Shown: piece after piece, positions 1-7,455 of the stretch
Position numbering within the stretch: position 1 is the stretch's first letter
Layout of the letters: each line of letters opens with the position of its first letter
From: JBGSZX01 sp964640545
GTDB taxonomy: Bacteria; Bdellovibrionota; UBA2428
Assembly: GCA_964640545.1 (NCBI GenBank)
Contig: CAZXHL010000061.1
Location: forward strand, 1-15,027
Direction: 5' to 3'
Length of the DNA stretch: 15,027 bases
Translations under genes and position numbers: made by a program
The notes under the pieces: generated by a model
The model's input: only the letters and a program-made list of their open reading frames with translations
Databases searched by the model: none
Told to the model about the DNA's origin: nothing

Positions 1-1
1 T

Positions 2-1201
2 TCTTTCTGTGGTCGTTCTCGTTCGGGGTTTTCTATTGTGTCGGTTATGGTTGCGGCAGTGCTCGCGGGTTTTGTGGCGGTTGCAGTTAGCAAAATTATT
101 ACTGGTGCCAACCAAGGTCAGGCGCAGATTCAAAGAAATGCTGACTTTACGATTCTAGTGGCCTCTATTAATTCGATTTTGAGTAAGCCGGAGCTTTGCA
201 GGCAGGCTTTCAAGACGGCCAGCGGCGGTGATTTGCTTCTCAATTTTTCTGGTGCGCTTTCAGAGATTATCCCTGCCGAAGGTGGGCAACCTGCAAAACA
301 AGGTTTGTTGGTAAGCTCTGTGTGGTTTGGAGATTCGAAAATTTTAACGAACAATGAGATGGTTGGGCCAGGGTTGCAGATTCAGAACCTTGGTCTTGTG
401 CCTTCAGGCGTTTCTCCCGTTCCGGCGACCGTTGAAGCGACGCTACCAGGTGACACTGCGGCGAATACTTATGCGAGGACTTTCGCTGCCTTGTTTGTAC
501 GTGCAGAGATGATGGCGGGTGCTGGTGGAATGCAGAAAAAATTTGAAAAGCAGTTCCCCATTGAATTTCTATATGATGAAAGCTCGGGTGAGATCGGTGG
601 CTGTTCCATAGATGGCTCACTTCTATCTATATATTTTGAAACACAAACCTGTGAAGAAGGCACTGTGATGATTGGCTTTGGTCCGGAGGGGCCGGTATGT
701 GAAAGTATCGCTGAAGCTCCGGGGAGTAAGGAGTTCGCTTCCTTTAGCCAAGATTTGCCGGAAGGCTATACTCCAGTAACGTGTTCTTCGAATTCGGGAA
801 ACCGAAGTGTCGACTATACGTGTACGGGCAATAAGTTTAAATGTGAATACTCTGGATCAGGTTGGAAGCTACTAAAGAAAAGCAATGATAAGGTCATTAG
901 AGAGTGTGGAAATGGAGTTACCGGTGTGTTGGCCGCTACGGAAACTCCTGTCGGAAAACAAGACGCGCTACCCGCTAATGTAACTTTAGATACTCATGAA
1001 GTTTCTTGTATCAAAAACCCTAGAGAGAGTAAGTCGTGTACAAGTGTCGGCTTACAGAGTCCCGCTCAAGTAGGTGACTGTCATCAAAACACAAGAAATG
1101 GAACTTGGATGTATGTTCATAAAGTAGGAAAGAACGGTTCTCCTCGAAACACTGTTTGCTCCGGAGGCATGCGAGCTGTCGCTGCTCCTCCGGCACCATA
1201 A
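2..1201 (+). CDS. Type IV prepilin-like protein, 5' end outside the window
   Basis: The reading frame is open from base 2 with no stop. It encodes a basic leader end (R-S-R-S-G) followed by Phe at bases 29-31 and a hydrophobic stretch FSIVSVMVAAVLAGFVAVAV. This is the class III signal of type IV pilins and pseudopilins, cut by prepilin peptidase between Gly (26-28) and Phe. The GTG at 38 lies inside the hydrophobic helix, so I reject it as the start; the real start is left of the window. Position 5 of the mature chain is Ser, not the usual Glu, as in some minor pilins. The mature part is about 390 residues, much larger than a major pilin, with 12 cysteines mostly in the C-terminal half, so a disulfide-rich globular surface domain is likely. 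No domain beyond the pilin helix is recognised. Role inferred: minor pilin or pseudopilin-like surface protein. It ends in TAA at 1199-1201. Confidence 0.75.
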   Translation, partial: SFCGRSRSGFSIVSVMVAAVLAGFVAVAVSKIITGANQGQAQIQRNADFTILVASINSILSKPELCRQAFKTASGGDLLLNFSGALSEIIPAEGGQPAKQGLLVSSVWFGDSKILTNNEMVGPGLQIQNLGLVPSGVSPVPATVEATLPGDTAANTYARTFAALFVRAEMMAGAGGMQKKFEKQFPIEFLYDESSGEIGGCSIDGSLLSIYFETQTCEEGTVMIGFGPEGPVCESIAEAPGSKEFASFSQDLPEGYTPVTCSSNSGNRSVDYTCTGNKFKCEYSGSGWKLLKKSNDKVIRECGNGVTGVLAATETPVGKQDALPANVTLDTHEVSCIKNPRESKSCTSVGLQSPAQVGDCHQNTRNGTWMYVHKVGKNGSPRNTVCSGGMRAVAAPPAP

Positions 1202-1335
1202 GTAGGACTTCTCCCGGCCGTAGCGCGCCCTTATTCTGCAGTCGCAATCCCGCGGTGGGCGTCTGAGAGGGGCTTCCACTGAGAGCTGGCGAGAAGACCA
1301 AGGAACAGCGTTAATATAAAGAAAACAGAGAAAAT

Positions 1336-1360
1336 AGACGTCCAGGATCGCGTCTTTTCT
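1336..1360 (+). terminator. Weak candidate terminator after the pilin-like gene
   Basis: A 5-bp inverted repeat, AGACG (1336-1340) and CGTCT (1351-1355), is followed by a short T-rich stretch TTTCT. The stem is short and the loop is 10 bases, and it lies 135 bases after the stop, so this is only a possible intrinsic terminator for the plus-strand gene. Confidence 0.25.
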
Positions 1361-1382
1361 AGAGGCCTTTTGGGATGAAACA

Positions 1383-1404
1383 CCATACGATCTTATCGGT
1401 ATGG
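1383..1404. repeat. Inverted repeat with one bulge
   Basis: CCATACGAT (1383-1391) faces ATCGGTATGG (1395-1404) across a 3-base loop; a single extra base bulges in the right arm. It sits in the gap between the convergent ends of the pilin-like gene and lon, followed on neither strand by a clear T run. It may be a bidirectional transcript end or an RNA-stabilising hairpin. Confidence 0.6.
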
Positions 1405-1420
1405 GGTTTGCTGATGTTGA

Positions 1421-1457
1421 GTAAAAACCCTTGTTTTTACTTGTGGCTAAAAAGCCA
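1421..1457 (-). terminator. Two stacked hairpins downstream of lon
   Basis: Reading from lon on the minus strand, the first hairpin is TGGCT/AGCCA with a TTTT loop (1444-1457), beginning 19 bases after the lon stop. The second is a perfect 8-bp stem GTAAAAAC/GTTTTTAC with a 4-base loop (1421-1440). The second arm carries a T5 run, but the stem is AT-rich and there is no long T tract after it. Likely the 3' end of the lon transcript, though not a textbook terminator. Confidence 0.4.
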
Positions 1458-1476
1458 GAAAGTCAGCGAAACGGAT

Positions 1477-4023
1477 CTAGTGGGTCTGGCGAATGTTCAC
1501 CAGGCCACCTTTAGTCTTTACTTGCGTCACGGATTTGACGTTTGTCCCCAAAACATCTTGTAGCGGATCGGTTTCGTCGAGAGCTAGGGCAATTTTCAGT
1601 ACTTGATCTACGTGCGCTACTGGATAAATGTTGAGGTCTCTGAGAATCTCTTCCGGAACATCATAAAGATCTTTTTCATTTTCCTCGGGGATAATGACGG
1701 TCTTAAAGCCCGCACGTTGAGCCGCAAGAAGTTTTTCTTTGAGACCACCAATAGGTAGAACATTGCCTCGTAGGGTGATCTCTCCAGTCATTGCCACATC
1801 TTTGCGGATGGGTTTTTGAGTAAGTGCGGAAGTTAGTGCGGTCACCATGGTGATGCCTGCGCTTGGCCCGTCCTTAGGAACCGCTCCTTCGGGAACGTGA
1901 ATGTGGATGTCGATCTTCTCGTAAAAGTTGGGGTCGAGGCCCCATCTCGTTGCACGCGATCTCACGTAGGTGTTGGCCGCATGCGCGGATTCTTGCATGA
2001 CATCGCCAAGCTTTCCTGTGATTTTGAGGTTGCCTTTGCCTGGAAGGATCGCCACTTCGATGTTGAGGGTGTCGCCACCGACAGAAGTCCAAGCGAGACC
2101 ATTACACATTCCAACCTGATCGGTTTTGTCGATAGAGCCCCATTTGTAGATTCTTGGTCCAAGAAAAGCTTCAATTTCGTCTGCCTTGATGAGCCATTTC
2201 TTTTTGGTGTCACCTTCAACAACTTTTTTTGCGGCTTTTCTACAGATGTTGGCAAGCTCTCTCTCGACATTCCTTACACCTGCTTCGCGGGTATAGTATC
2301 TCAAAAGTTCGATGATGGCTGAGTCATCAATGCTAATGCCTTTATCTTTGAGGCCATGAGCCTCTAGTTGTTTGGGCAGCAAATGTCGTTTTGCGATTTC
2401 TAATTTTTCTGTTTCGAGATAGCTTGATACGTGGATGATCTCCATCCGGTCCATAAGAGGTTGAGGAATAGAGTCGAGGTTATTGGCCGTCGCAATAAAC
2501 ATAACGTTTGATAAATCAAAATCTACTTCAAGATAGTGATCGTTGAATGTAGAGTTTTGTCCTGGATCTAAAACTTCAAGCATCGCGGAGGAAGGATCGC
2601 CTCGCGAGTCAGAACCCATTTTGTCGATTTCGTCTAAGAGGAAAACGGGATTGGAAGACCCTGCTTTTTTTATCGATTGGATCATTTTTCCTGGCATGGC
2701 GCCAACATAAGTTTTTCTGTGTCCGCGAATCTCCGCTTCGTCTCGAACCCCGCCCAAAGATATACGGACAAATTTTCTTTCAACAGCATGTGCAATTGAT
2801 TTTGCAAGCGAGGACTTACCAACACCTGGAGGACCCACGAAGCATAGAATAGGTCCTTTGAGTTCTTCGGTGAGGCTTTGTACAGCTAGATATTCAACAA
2901 TGCGGTCTTTGATTTTTTCTAGGCCGTAGTGCTCCTCGTCCAGAATGGAAAGGGCATGCTCTAGGTCGAGGTTGTCTTTGGTGCTGGCCTTCCAGGAAAG
3001 GTCCAGTAGCCAGTCGATATAGTTTCGAATGACAGTAGATTCGGCCGACATAGGCGCCATCATTTTTAGTTTGCGGATTTCAGTCTCAGCTTTTTCTTTG
3101 GCTTCGAAACTCATGCCGCTTTCTTTGATGCGTTTGGCGACTTCATCGATTTCATTTTTGAATTCGTCTCGCTCCCCAAGCTCTTTCTGGATGGCGGCCA
3201 TTTGTTCGTTGAGATAATATTCCTTTTGGCCCTTCTCCATTTGTTTTCTTACGCGGCTTCGAATGCGGCGCTCAACTTGAAGGATTTCAATTTCGCTTTG
3301 TAGAATGGCGAGAAGTTTCTCGATTCTTTTCTCAACTTCAAAGGTGTCTAAGACGTCTTGTTTGTCTTCGGCCTTGATGTTTAGGTTTGAGGCGATGGTG
3401 TCTGAAAGCTTTGAAGGGTTATCTATGCTTTGAATGCTCATCAAAAGCTCGGCGGGAATTCGTTTGTTGAGTTTGACGTAACTCTCAAATGCCTTGATGA
3501 GAGACCGCTGTAAAGCTTGAGTCTCGGCAGCATTATGTATGACGTCTGGAATTTCTTCGGCTTCAACAAGCAGGTAGTCATCGTCTCCCACGAAGTTGGA
3601 GATGCGGGCGCGCTTCTTGCCCTCGACAAGAACCTTTAGGGTTCCGTCTGGGAGCTTTACAAGTTGAAGCACTTGGGCAAGACACCCAATCGTATAAACG
3701 TCTTCAACCGTAGGTTGGTTTTCTTGGCTGTCGAGCTGGGTGCAGAGCAGAATATCGACTTTGTCGGCCATTGCAGCCTCAAGAGCGTTTACGGACTTTT
3801 CCCGGCCCACAAAAAATGGCACCACCATGTGCGGGTATATAACGATATCTCTAAGTGGAAGGAGCGGCAGAACCTGGGTGTTGGTTACGGGTGTTGAGGC
3901 TCTTTTGGAGGCTCGCATGGCTGGCTTGCCAGCAGCTTTGGTGGGCTTGCCAGCAGCTTTGCTAGCCTTTTTGCGAGGAGCTTTCTTCGTAACTTTTTTC
4001 TTTGTTTTTTTATCTGCGCTCAT
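1477..4023 (-). CDS. lon: Lon ATP-dependent AAA+ protease
   Basis: Lon is the cytosolic hexameric protease that unfolds and degrades misfolded and regulatory proteins using ATP. The 848-residue protein has all family parts: a Lon N domain from about residue 51, a coiled-coil region at about 225-320, Walker A GPPGVGKS at 397-404, Walker B LLDEID with D464/E465, a sensor ATANN at 511-515, and the serine protease domain with catalytic S721 (PKDGPSAG) and K764 (GGLKEK). The first 45 residues are an unusual Lys/Ala/Pro-rich basic extension with two copies of a 7-residue unit K-A-A-G-K-P-T/A; E. coli Lon (784 residues) lacks it. The start is ATG at 4023 with a weak purine stretch (AGAG) before it. 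It is the last gene of the minus block, 149 bases after clpX, and may have its own promoter in that gap. Confidence 0.98.
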   Translation of the reverse strand: MSADKKTKKKVTKKAPRKKASKAAGKPTKAAGKPAMRASKRASTPVTNTQVLPLLPLRDIVIYPHMVVPFFVGREKSVNALEAAMADKVDILLCTQLDSQENQPTVEDVYTIGCLAQVLQLVKLPDGTLKVLVEGKKRARISNFVGDDDYLLVEAEEIPDVIHNAAETQALQRSLIKAFESYVKLNKRIPAELLMSIQSIDNPSKLSDTIASNLNIKAEDKQDVLDTFEVEKRIEKLLAILQSEIEILQVERRIRSRVRKQMEKGQKEYYLNEQMAAIQKELGERDEFKNEIDEVAKRIKESGMSFEAKEKAETEIRKLKMMAPMSAESTVIRNYIDWLLDLSWKASTKDNLDLEHALSILDEEHYGLEKIKDRIVEYLAVQSLTEELKGPILCFVGPPGVGKSSLAKSIAHAVERKFVRISLGGVRDEAEIRGHRKTYVGAMPGKMIQSIKKAGSSNPVFLLDEIDKMGSDSRGDPSSAMLEVLDPGQNSTFNDHYLEVDFDLSNVMFIATANNLDSIPQPLMDRMEIIHVSSYLETEKLEIAKRHLLPKQLEAHGLKDKGISIDDSAIIELLRYYTREAGVRNVERELANICRKAAKKVVEGDTKKKWLIKADEIEAFLGPRIYKWGSIDKTDQVGMCNGLAWTSVGGDTLNIEVAILPGKGNLKITGKLGDVMQESAHAANTYVRSRATRWGLDPNFYEKIDIHIHVPEGAVPKDGPSAGITMVTALTSALTQKPIRKDVAMTGEITLRGNVLPIGGLKEKLLAAQRAGFKTVIIPEENEKDLYDVPEEILRDLNIYPVAHVDQVLKIALALDETDPLQDVLGTNVKSVTQVKTKGGLVNIRQTH
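3923..3961 (-). repeat. 21-base tandem duplication in the lon 5' end
   Basis: An 18-base string is repeated identically at 3923-3940 and 3944-3961, a period of 21 bases. It encodes the two K-A-A-G-K-P-x units of the basic Lon tail. The period is a multiple of three, so copy number could change without breaking the frame. Confidence 0.85.
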
Positions 4024-4128
4024 AGCTCTATTTTGGCCAATAAAGGACGTCTACACAACGTGTGATCACGATCTTTTTTGCGCTGGTATTCGAGAGCCTT
4101 TAAAAGAGTTAGGCGCCGGTACCGCAAC

Positions 4129-4161
4129 GATTAAGTTGTGACGTTTAGTCACAACTTAATC
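4129..4161. repeat. Perfect 14-bp inverted repeat between clpX and lon
   Basis: GATTAAGTTGTGAC (4129-4142) and GTCACAACTTAATC (4148-4161) are exact reverse complements around the 5-base loop GTTTA. It begins 11 bases after the clpX stop. In RNA from the minus strand it would form a long, stable hairpin, but the following bases (GTTGCGG) are not a U tract, so it is not a canonical intrinsic terminator. As DNA it is a dyad with TGTGA/TCACA half-sites 7 bases apart, resembling a CRP/FNR-family site with one extra base. It could be a transcript 3' end for clpX, an attenuator before lon, or an operator. Confidence 0.85.
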
Positions 4162-4172
4162 TCGTATGCGGG

Positions 4173-5444
4173 TTAGGCGCTTTCTTTTTTTGAGTCGTCA
4201 GAGCTGCTGCTGCCTGCCTCGCCAAAGTGAATGGCTGGCTGTTCAGTGCCTTCAATGACTTTTCTGGTGACTACACACGACTTCACGCCTGCAAGAGATG
4301 GAATCTCAAACATGACATCAAGCATGGCTTTCTCGAGAATAGAGCGAAGACCACGTGCCCCTGTTTTTTGCTTGATCGCTTTTTCCGCGACAGCTTTAAG
4401 AGCGTCGTCTTCAAACTTCAGTTCACAGCCTTCAAGCTCAAACATCTTCGCGTATTGCTTGCTGATGGCATTCTTTGGCTTGGTAAGAATGGCAACGAGT
4501 GCCTCTTCGTCAAGTTCTTCGAGAGTTGCCACCATCGGCAATCGACCTAAGAATTCTGGAATGAGTCCAAACTTCACAAGGTCAGCGGTCTGAAGATGGT
4601 TGCTGAGAACGGCACCTTCGCGCTTCGCTCTCGCTTCTTGGATGCTAGATCCAATACCCACAGTGCGAGCTGTAAGTCTTTCGCCCACCATCTTGTCGAG
4701 TCCAACGAAGGCTCCACCCACGATGAAGAGGATGTTGCTCGTGTCGACTTGAATGTATTCTTGTTGAGGGTGCTTGCGTCCACCCTTGGGAGGAATGTTC
4801 GCAGTTGTTCCTTCGATAATTTTCAATAGTGCTTGCTGCACACCCTCACCACTCACGTCGCGAGTGATCGATGGGTTGTCAGACTTCTTCGCTACTTTAT
4901 CAACTTCATCGATGTAGACGATTCCGCGCTGAGCTTTTTCAACGTCCCAATCAGCAGCTTGTAAGAGACCTAGGATGATGTTCTCAACGTCCTCACCCAC
5001 ATATCCAGCTTCAGTAAGGGAAGTGGCGTCTGCAATCGTGAATGGAACCTTGAGCATGCGTGCTAGAGTTTGCGCGAGTAGTGTCTTACCAGAACCCGTT
5101 GGTCCGATAAGAAGAATGTTTGTCTTTTGAATCTCAACGTCATCAGGACGAGAACTCTTAGGAAGGCTGATTCGCTTGTAGTGGTTATGAACCGCAACAG
5201 ACAAAACTTTCTTCGCTTGGTCTTGGCCGATAATGTATTCATCGAGAGCTGTTTTGATGTCGGCTGGTTTGGGCACGGAGCTCAATCCAGTTTTGACATC
5301 TTCTTTTTGGGCCTCCTCAGCGATGATTTCGTTGCAGAGTGAAATGCACTCGTCACAAACGTATACTGAGGGACCTGCGATGAGCTTTCGCACTTCGCGC
5401 TGACTTTTGCCGCAGAATGAACAATATAATTCTTTTACAGACAT
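4173..5444 (-). CDS. clpX: ClpX ATPase subunit of the ClpXP protease
   Basis: ClpX is the AAA+ unfoldase that recognises tagged substrates and feeds them to ClpP. The 423 residues match the family length (E. coli 424). Visible parts are an N-terminal C4 zinc finger (C8, C11, C30, C33), Walker A GPTGSGKT at 114-121, pore loop GYVG at 147-150, Walker B with D179/E180, the RKH loop at 223-225, arginine finger R301 in GRLP, and sensor 2 GARGLR at 362-367. The loop that docks into ClpP reads I264-G265-S266 instead of the usual I-G-F, which is odd because the Phe is normally important for ClpP contact. The C-terminus has a Ser/Asp/Lys tail. The ATG at 5444 has a good ribosome binding site, AGGA at 5452-5455 with a 7-base spacer. 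It follows clpP by 16 bases, so the two are surely co-transcribed. Confidence 0.98.
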   Translation of the reverse strand: MSVKELYCSFCGKSQREVRKLIAGPSVYVCDECISLCNEIIAEEAQKEDVKTGLSSVPKPADIKTALDEYIIGQDQAKKVLSVAVHNHYKRISLPKSSRPDDVEIQKTNILLIGPTGSGKTLLAQTLARMLKVPFTIADATSLTEAGYVGEDVENIILGLLQAADWDVEKAQRGIVYIDEVDKVAKKSDNPSITRDVSGEGVQQALLKIIEGTTANIPPKGGRKHPQQEYIQVDTSNILFIVGGAFVGLDKMVGERLTARTVGIGSSIQEARAKREGAVLSNHLQTADLVKFGLIPEFLGRLPMVATLEELDEEALVAILTKPKNAISKQYAKMFELEGCELKFEDDALKAVAEKAIKQKTGARGLRSILEKAMLDVMFEIPSLAGVKSCVVTRKVIEGTEQPAIHFGEAGSSSSDDSKKESA

Positions 5445-5460
5445 ATCTTTATCCTACCCT

Positions 5461-6087
5461 TTAACCTTCTTGACGGTGAGCAATAATTTCGTCAATTAGG
5501 CCCCACTCTTTCGCCTGTTCAGCTGTCATATAGTTGTCGCGGTCGGTGTCTTTTTCGATCTGATCCAACGTTTGTCCGCAGTGCTTGTTGTAGATGCCGT
5601 TGAGGAGCTTCTTCATACGAAGAATGTTCTTTGCGGCGATTTCAATGTCGGAGGCTTGGCCTTGTGCACCGCCTAAAGGCTGATGAATCATGATTTGCGC
5701 GTTCGGAAGCGCATAACGCTTGCCCTTGGCTCCGCCAGCCAGGAGCAAAGAGCCCATGCTAGCTGCCATTCCTGTGCAAATCGTCGACACAGGGCAGGTT
5801 ACGTATTGCATGATGTCGTAGATGCCAAGGCCGGCAGTCACGCTGCCGCCTGGGCTATTGATGTACAGACTAATTTCTTTGTCTGGATTGGAACTTTCTA
5901 AAAACAGAAATTGCGCAATGATCGCATTAGCAACCTGATCGTTGACCTGGGTTCCAAGAAAAACGATACGGTCGACGAGTAGTCGCGAGTAAATATCGTA
6001 AGTACGCTCTCCCCTGGGAGTATTCTCAATTACTGTTGGGGGGTAATATCCAATGACATCTGCTGCATACTTTAATTCGTTACTCAC
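5461..6087 (-). CDS. clpP: ClpP proteolytic subunit of ClpXP
   Basis: ClpP is the serine peptidase barrel that degrades proteins delivered by ClpX. The catalytic triad is clear; in numbering from the longest possible start it is S123 (GMAASMG), H148 (MIHQP) and D197 (DTDRD), that is S110, H135 and D184 from the start I choose. Three in-frame GTG starts exist: 6126, which overlaps tig by 28 bases; 6102, forming a GTGA overlap with the tig stop; and 6087. I choose 6087 because it alone has a good ribosome binding site (AGAGG at 6093-6097, 5-base spacer) and yields 208 residues, close to E. coli ClpP (207). The tig stop lies just before it, so translation is probably coupled. The stop is TAA at 5461-5463, followed by clpX. 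Confidence 0.97.
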   Translation of the reverse strand: MSNELKYAADVIGYYPPTVIENTPRGERTYDIYSRLLVDRIVFLGTQVNDQVANAIIAQFLFLESSNPDKEISLYINSPGGSVTAGLGIYDIMQYVTCPVSTICTGMAASMGSLLLAGGAKGKRYALPNAQIMIHQPLGGAQGQASDIEIAAKNILRMKKLLNGIYNKHCGQTLDQIEKDTDRDNYMTAEQAKEWGLIDEIIAHRQEG

Positions 6088-6092
6088 TTCCG

Positions 6093-6097
6093 CCTCT
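6093..6097 (-). promoter_or_regulatory. Ribosome binding site deciding the clpP start
   Basis: AGAGG on the minus strand, five bases before the GTG at 6087-6085 and directly after the tig TGA at 6101-6099. The two upstream GTG candidates have no comparable purine-rich site, so this supports the shorter ClpP. Confidence 0.65.
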
Positions 6098-6098
6098 T

Positions 6099-7388
6099 TC
6101 ACGACATGGCTTTTTCGAGAATCCACTCCAATGCTTTCATTTCTTGCACTTGCCTCATGAAGCCGGGAATCATGTTCTTGTCTTGCATGTCTTTAACAAT
6201 TTCTTGAGGATCCTTACGCGTTTGCGACGCCATCCTACCGAGTTCCTTTCGGATGTCTTCGTCGCCCACTTGAATCTTCTGTTCTTTGGCTATGGCGCCG
6301 AGCAGCAATGATGATTTCACCTGATTGTTTGCGCGCTCAGTCATTTCTTTTTCCCACTCTTTCAAGCGAGTCTCGATTTGGTCTTGAGCGAGTCCCATAT
6401 TCTGAAGCTGCATGCCGGCTTCAATCGCAAGGTTTTGAATTTGTTGGTTAACAAGAGTTTCTGGAGCGTCGATAGGATTCTTTTGAATGAGCCACTCGAT
6501 CGCTTTTTCTTGAATTTCTTGCTTAAACTTCTGCTTTTTTTGTCCAACGACTTCTTTGCTCACCGCTTCTTTAAGTTGGTCAAGGTTCTCAAAGGGGCCG
6601 GCCTTTTTTGCGAATTCATCGTCGATCGCTGGAACTTCTTTTTCGTGAACCTCTTTGATCTTCACTTTGAAGTGAATGGTTTTGCCGCCAAGGGGATGAG
6701 GCTCGTCTGAGCCTTCTTGTTTCTCGGGGAATTTTACGTCGAATTCTTTTTCGTCACCAGCTTTGAGGCCTTTTACTGCAGTTTCGAACCCTTCAACAAG
6801 TTGTCCATTACCAATTTCAACGAAGGCGTCATCTTGAGACGCCGAGCTTAGTTTCTCTCCAGCTTCTGTTCCAACGTAGTCCATTTTTGCCACGAGTCCT
6901 GCATCAATTGCTAGGTTCTCGTCGGCCTTCTTAAGAGTCGTCATCTGCTGTTGAATGCGATTCAAAGTGTCTTGAATGTCAGACTCTTCGGCTTTGAATT
7001 CTTGTTTTTCAGCCTTGAAGGATTCGTATTCCTTGAGCTCTATAGGGGGAAGATTCTCAAATTCTGCCGTAAATTTTAGCGAGGCGCCGTCGATGATACC
7101 AGAATCAAGATTGATTTGAGGATTAGCAACGGGAGAAAGTTTCTGGTCGATAATGGCTTTGTTGAGAAACTCATTAACAAGATCTTGAGTGATGCGAGGC
7201 ATTTCTTGTTGGGCATAACTCTCACGAATCATGTTCATGGGCGCTTTGCCTTTGCGGAAGCCCTTAATGGTGGCTTGGCCTTGAATCTTCTTGAAATGGG
7301 ATTCGAGTTTCTTCGAGACGTCCTCGGCAGGAATCTCGACAGTAAGTTTTTTAAAGTGACCGTTTAGGTTTTCGATTTCGACTTTCAT
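6099..7388 (-). CDS. tig: Trigger factor, ribosome-bound chaperone and prolyl isomerase
   Basis: Trigger factor binds at the ribosomal exit tunnel and shields nascent chains. The 429-residue protein has the N-terminal ribosome-binding domain with the signature GFRKGKAP at exactly 43-50, an FKBP-type peptidyl-prolyl isomerase domain at about 163-247 (G-x-V-x-x-D-Y-V-G start, G-x-G-Q-L-V-E-G-F-E core at 193-202), and a helical C-terminal chaperone domain from about 250. Length matches E. coli (432). The start is ATG at 7388, supported by the usual MKVEIE-type N-terminus. Its ribosome binding site AGGA (7401-7404) sits 12 bases away, further than normal, separated by a run of six C on the coding strand. 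It lies between lgt (67-base gap) and clpP, the common tig-clpP-clpX-lon order. Confidence 0.98.
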   Translation of the reverse strand: MKVEIENLNGHFKKLTVEIPAEDVSKKLESHFKKIQGQATIKGFRKGKAPMNMIRESYAQQEMPRITQDLVNEFLNKAIIDQKLSPVANPQINLDSGIIDGASLKFTAEFENLPPIELKEYESFKAEKQEFKAEESDIQDTLNRIQQQMTTLKKADENLAIDAGLVAKMDYVGTEAGEKLSSASQDDAFVEIGNGQLVEGFETAVKGLKAGDEKEFDVKFPEKQEGSDEPHPLGGKTIHFKVKIKEVHEKEVPAIDDEFAKKAGPFENLDQLKEAVSKEVVGQKKQKFKQEIQEKAIEWLIQKNPIDAPETLVNQQIQNLAIEAGMQLQNMGLAQDQIETRLKEWEKEMTERANNQVKSSLLLGAIAKEQKIQVGDEDIRKELGRMASQTRKDPQEIVKDMQDKNMIPGFMRQVQEMKALEWILEKAMS

Positions 7389-7402
7389 ATAGGGGGGTTA
7401 TC

Positions 7403-7417
7403 CTGCCTAAGGGGCAG
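7403..7417 (-). promoter_or_regulatory. Small hairpin overlapping the tig ribosome binding site
   Basis: On the coding strand CTGCC-CCTTA-GGCAG forms a 5-bp perfect stem with a 5-base loop. The right arm overlaps the first bases of the AGGA (7401-7404) that serves tig. It could lower or modulate tig initiation; the stem is short and the effect is unproven. Confidence 0.3.
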
Positions 7418-7455
7418 AAAATCAAGGTTTAATTATTGTCATAGAAGATGTTTTC

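Noticed and set aside
267..620. 117-residue minus-strand ORF opposite the pilin-like gene
   Set aside because: No start context or domain; an antisense shadow of a well-supported gene.
38..1201. Start of the pilin-like gene at GTG 38
   Set aside because: The frame is open upstream and encodes the prepilin cleavage site and helix start, so the GTG is internal.
1375..1563. 62-residue plus-strand ORF after the hairpin region
   Set aside because: No ribosome binding site, no recognisable sequence, and it overlaps the end of lon in antisense.
3923..3961. Two direct repeats considered as a CRISPR or mobile-element trace
   Set aside because: Only two short copies, in frame within lon; explained by the repeated peptide unit.
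4024..4128. sigma70 or heat-shock promoter for lon (TTGTGT-N17-CAAAAT and TTGCGG-N17-TTTAAA)
   Set aside because: Both candidates match consensus poorly and no sigma32-like or CIRCE element is visible; too weak to list as a feature.
3740..4141. 133-residue plus-strand ORF opposite the lon start
   Set aside because: It is antisense to the Lys/Ala-rich lon tail; its composition simply mirrors that region, and it has no family signature.
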